52,725 nucleotides of DNA from Ignavibacteria bacterium (GTDB lineage Bacteria; Bacteroidota; Ignavibacteria; Tepidaquicellales; OLB5): NCBI GenBank assembly GCA_014879675.1, contig JACSRQ010000160.1:1-52725 (forward strand), given 5' to 3'. Below the pieces are notes generated by a model, which saw only the letters and a program-made list of their open reading frames with translations, ran no database searches and was not told where the DNA came from. Position numbers and translations under genes: made by a program. The stretch's first letter is position 1, and every line of letters starts with the position of its first letter. Shown here one piece after another: positions 51,200 through 52,725 of the stretch.

Positions 51200-52725
51200 T
51201 ATTCCATTCCCATTCTTGCTCTCTTCAATATCATAGTATTCAATCCATCAATATACATGTTGCTTACCTTTTTATTTTTCAGGTAAACTATCTGGTTATA
51301 ATATAGTATTATCAACGGTGAATCTTCCAGCACTATTTGTTCCATTTCGTTATAAAGCTTCACGCGCGCGGGGAAATCGGTCAGCTTCATGGCTAGCTCG
51401 TAGAGTGAATCTGCCTTAGCATTGGTATAATGCGTGTAATTCGGACCCATCGGCGTATGGTTCTTACTATAGAATAGCGCCATAAAGTTCTCCGGATCGA
51501 AATAATCAGCGCCCCAGTTGCCGCGCCAGAATGCGATCTCGCCGCCAACTTGTGACGAACGCAAAGTCGATGCCTGCATGAAATCAAGCTGCGCATCGAT
51601 TCCAAGATCTCTAAGCTGCGCCTGTACGGATTCCCCTATCAGCTTTTGGGTATCATCGTTGCTTACTGTAAGCTTAAGGCTTAATCCCTTGCCGTCCGGA
51701 TAGCCCGCTTCCGTAAGCAATTGCTTGGCTTTTGTTACATCATAGCTGTAGCCTTTCAGATCTTTATTGTAACCGGGCATACCGGGAGGTATAGGTCCGT
51801 TTACACCGGGAGTACCGCGAAACTTAAGTACGTAGTTGATTATCTTTTCTCTATCAACCGCATAGTTGATAGCCTGTCTAAGCTTTTTGTTATCGGTGAG
51901 CGGATTATTTTTTCCGCCGGGTACGTTTTTATCAAGCTGCACTCCGAGATATACCGTGTTGAGCCAGGGCTGCTTTACAAGATCGAAATCATACTCAGGC
52001 TTCAGTTTTCCTGTTTCATCTGTTATCTGGCTTAGTACTTCCGGCGAAGGGTCGTAGTAATCAAACTTGCCCTGCTGGAAATCAAGGAATGCGGTTTCGC
52101 TGGATTTTATAAAATTCACTTTGATACCATCAAGATAAACGAGCGGCTTGCCTGCTTTGTTGAGGCTCCAGTAGTTTGGATTCTTAACCATTTCAAGCTC
52201 GCGGTCAACTTCCCATTTAACGAATTGGAAAGGCCCGGTGCCAACCGGATTGTATCCGAAATTATCCTTGTAATGTTCAACGGCTTCTTTCGGGTAAACA
52301 AATGCATAAGCCATCGTAAGTATGCTTAAGAATGGCGCGAATGGTTTATTCAAAGTGATCTCAAGCGTTGTATCATTTGGCACCTGGATGCCGGTTATCT
52401 CATTAACGTTGTTATAATTTTCTTTGATCGAGTTTATATATTCAAGCGCGCCTTTTACTTTATCGCGGAAAAGCCACGCGCCGCGCGTCTTGGTTCTGGG
52501 GTCACACAGCCGCTCAAAGCAATATTTGAAATCAGATGCTTTCAGTTCTCTCCCCTTCCCACCGGGGAAGCATGCATTATCGTGGAAGAACACATTTTTC
52601 CTGATAGTAAAGGTGTATATCAAGCCATCTTCAGAGATCTTGTGTGAAGATGCAAGAGAAGCGCGGAGGCTCATATCCTGGGTATATTCCAGCAGCCCTT
52701 CCATCATTTGCTGCAGCGGCCAGCC
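51199..52725 (-). CDS. Oligopeptide-type ABC transporter substrate-binding protein (3' part)
   Basis: About 508 residues visible, open at the right edge: the frame continues upstream of the first Met (52707) with 'GWPLQQ', so the gene start and signal peptide lie outside. Family-5 binding protein signatures: 'SEDGLIYTFTIRKNVFFHDN' region near the visible start, 'NPVGTGPFQFVKWEVDRELEMVKNPNYW' over the second domain, 'RQAINYAVDREKII' and 'YPDGKGLSLKLTV'. It would capture oligopeptides or similar solutes in the periplasm for an ABC importer whose permease genes are probably further right. Confidence 0.9.
   Translation of the reverse strand, partial: GWPLQQMMEGLLEYTQDMSLRASLASSHKISEDGLIYTFTIRKNVFFHDNACFPGGKGRELKASDFKYCFERLCDPRTKTRGAWLFRDKVKGALEYINSIKENYNNVNEITGIQVPNDTTLEITLNKPFAPFLSILTMAYAFVYPKEAVEHYKDNFGYNPVGTGPFQFVKWEVDRELEMVKNPNYWSLNKAGKPLVYLDGIKVNFIKSSETAFLDFQQGKFDYYDPSPEVLSQITDETGKLKPEYDFDLVKQPWLNTVYLGVQLDKNVPGGKNNPLTDNKKLRQAINYAVDREKIINYVLKFRGTPGVNGPIPPGMPGYNKDLKGYSYDVTKAKQLLTEAGYPDGKGLSLKLTVSNDDTQKLIGESVQAQLRDLGIDAQLDFMQASTLRSSQVGGEIAFWRGNWGADYFDPENFMALFYSKNHTPMGPNYTHYTNAKADSLYELAMKLTDFPARVKLYNEMEQIVLEDSPLIILYYNQIVYLKNKKVSNMYIDGLNTMILKRARMGME

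Noticed and set aside
1-52725. tRNA, rRNA, riboswitch, prophage or transposase genes
   Set aside because: No cloverleaf, rRNA motif, known riboswitch core, or integrase/transposase ORF was recognised by eye on either strand.

Overview
The window reads as chromosomal DNA from a diderm, AT-leaning bacterium of the Bacteroidota/Ignavibacteriota/Chlorobiota group. Supporting signs are a fused GlmU-like nucleotidyltransferase/acyltransferase typical of Bacteroidota, small outer-membrane beta-barrels with short signal peptides, Bacteroidota-type small conserved proteins, a TamB-like protein and an ExbB-ExbD-ExbD set. Clear Shine-Dalgarno sequences (for example before the ORFs at 10285, 20642, 24488 and 48071) fit Ignavibacteria/Chlorobi better than Bacteroides. 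This placement is an inference. I see no rRNA, tRNA, CRISPR array, phage or transposase gene.

Layout. 0.2-9.0 kb (minus strand): TamB, a YihY/BrkB membrane protein, a glycosyltransferase fused to a helical C-terminal half, and a GH130-type glycosidase/phosphorylase, packed with overlapping or touching ends. 9.0-13.3 kb (minus): a methyltransferase, several tiny membrane proteins, a YetF/DUF421 protein, a YciE-type ferritin-like protein, a very hydrophilic protein and a DUF3347 lipoprotein. 13.4-20.5 kb (minus): an NtrC-family sigma-54 activator preceded by a 1912-residue sensor kinase with about eight PAS and two GAF domains. 20.6-26.9 kb (plus): a small protein, a lone receiver, a beta-barrel, a lipoprotein, YtxH and DUF948-like proteins, two more tiny membrane proteins, an ECF sigma factor, a stress-type SDR, a low-affinity iron permease homologue and a zinc-ribbon protein. 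Four sigma-54 promoters lie in this 12-27 kb stretch. Three of them carry the same upstream palindrome, GACA-N4-TGTC, about 80-95 bases before the predicted transcription start. I read the region as an envelope/general-stress regulon built around the giant kinase and its sigma-54 activator.

27-29.8 kb (plus): a beta-barrel, ribosomal protein L31, the GlmU-like enzyme and a hypothetical. 30-43 kb (minus): a high-affinity potassium (Kdp) locus ordered sigma-54 activator, three very short membrane ORFs (the third is KdpF), kdpA, kdpB, kdpC, a 40-residue membrane ORF, a porin, a KdpD sensor module without kinase, and a separate HAMP-PAS kinase. A sigma-54 promoter with two ATTTCA-N3-TGAAAT-like boxes precedes it. 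Just upstream sit a single-domain receiver and a MEDS-PAS histidine kinase. 43-47 kb: a DUF2721 protein, then adk, a STAS protein, exbB and two exbD genes (minus). 47-52.7 kb: a cytochrome c lipoprotein with a charged low-complexity linker, a CADD/PqqC-like protein that may make p-aminobenzoate, a UBP zinc finger, a peptidase S51 homologue and the 3' part of an oligopeptide-type ABC binding protein that runs off the right edge.

The spacers in the last 15 kb hold several families of short-period tandem repeats and short palindromes. Positions, motifs and translations of the tiny ORFs were read by eye. Family names come from recognition without database searches.
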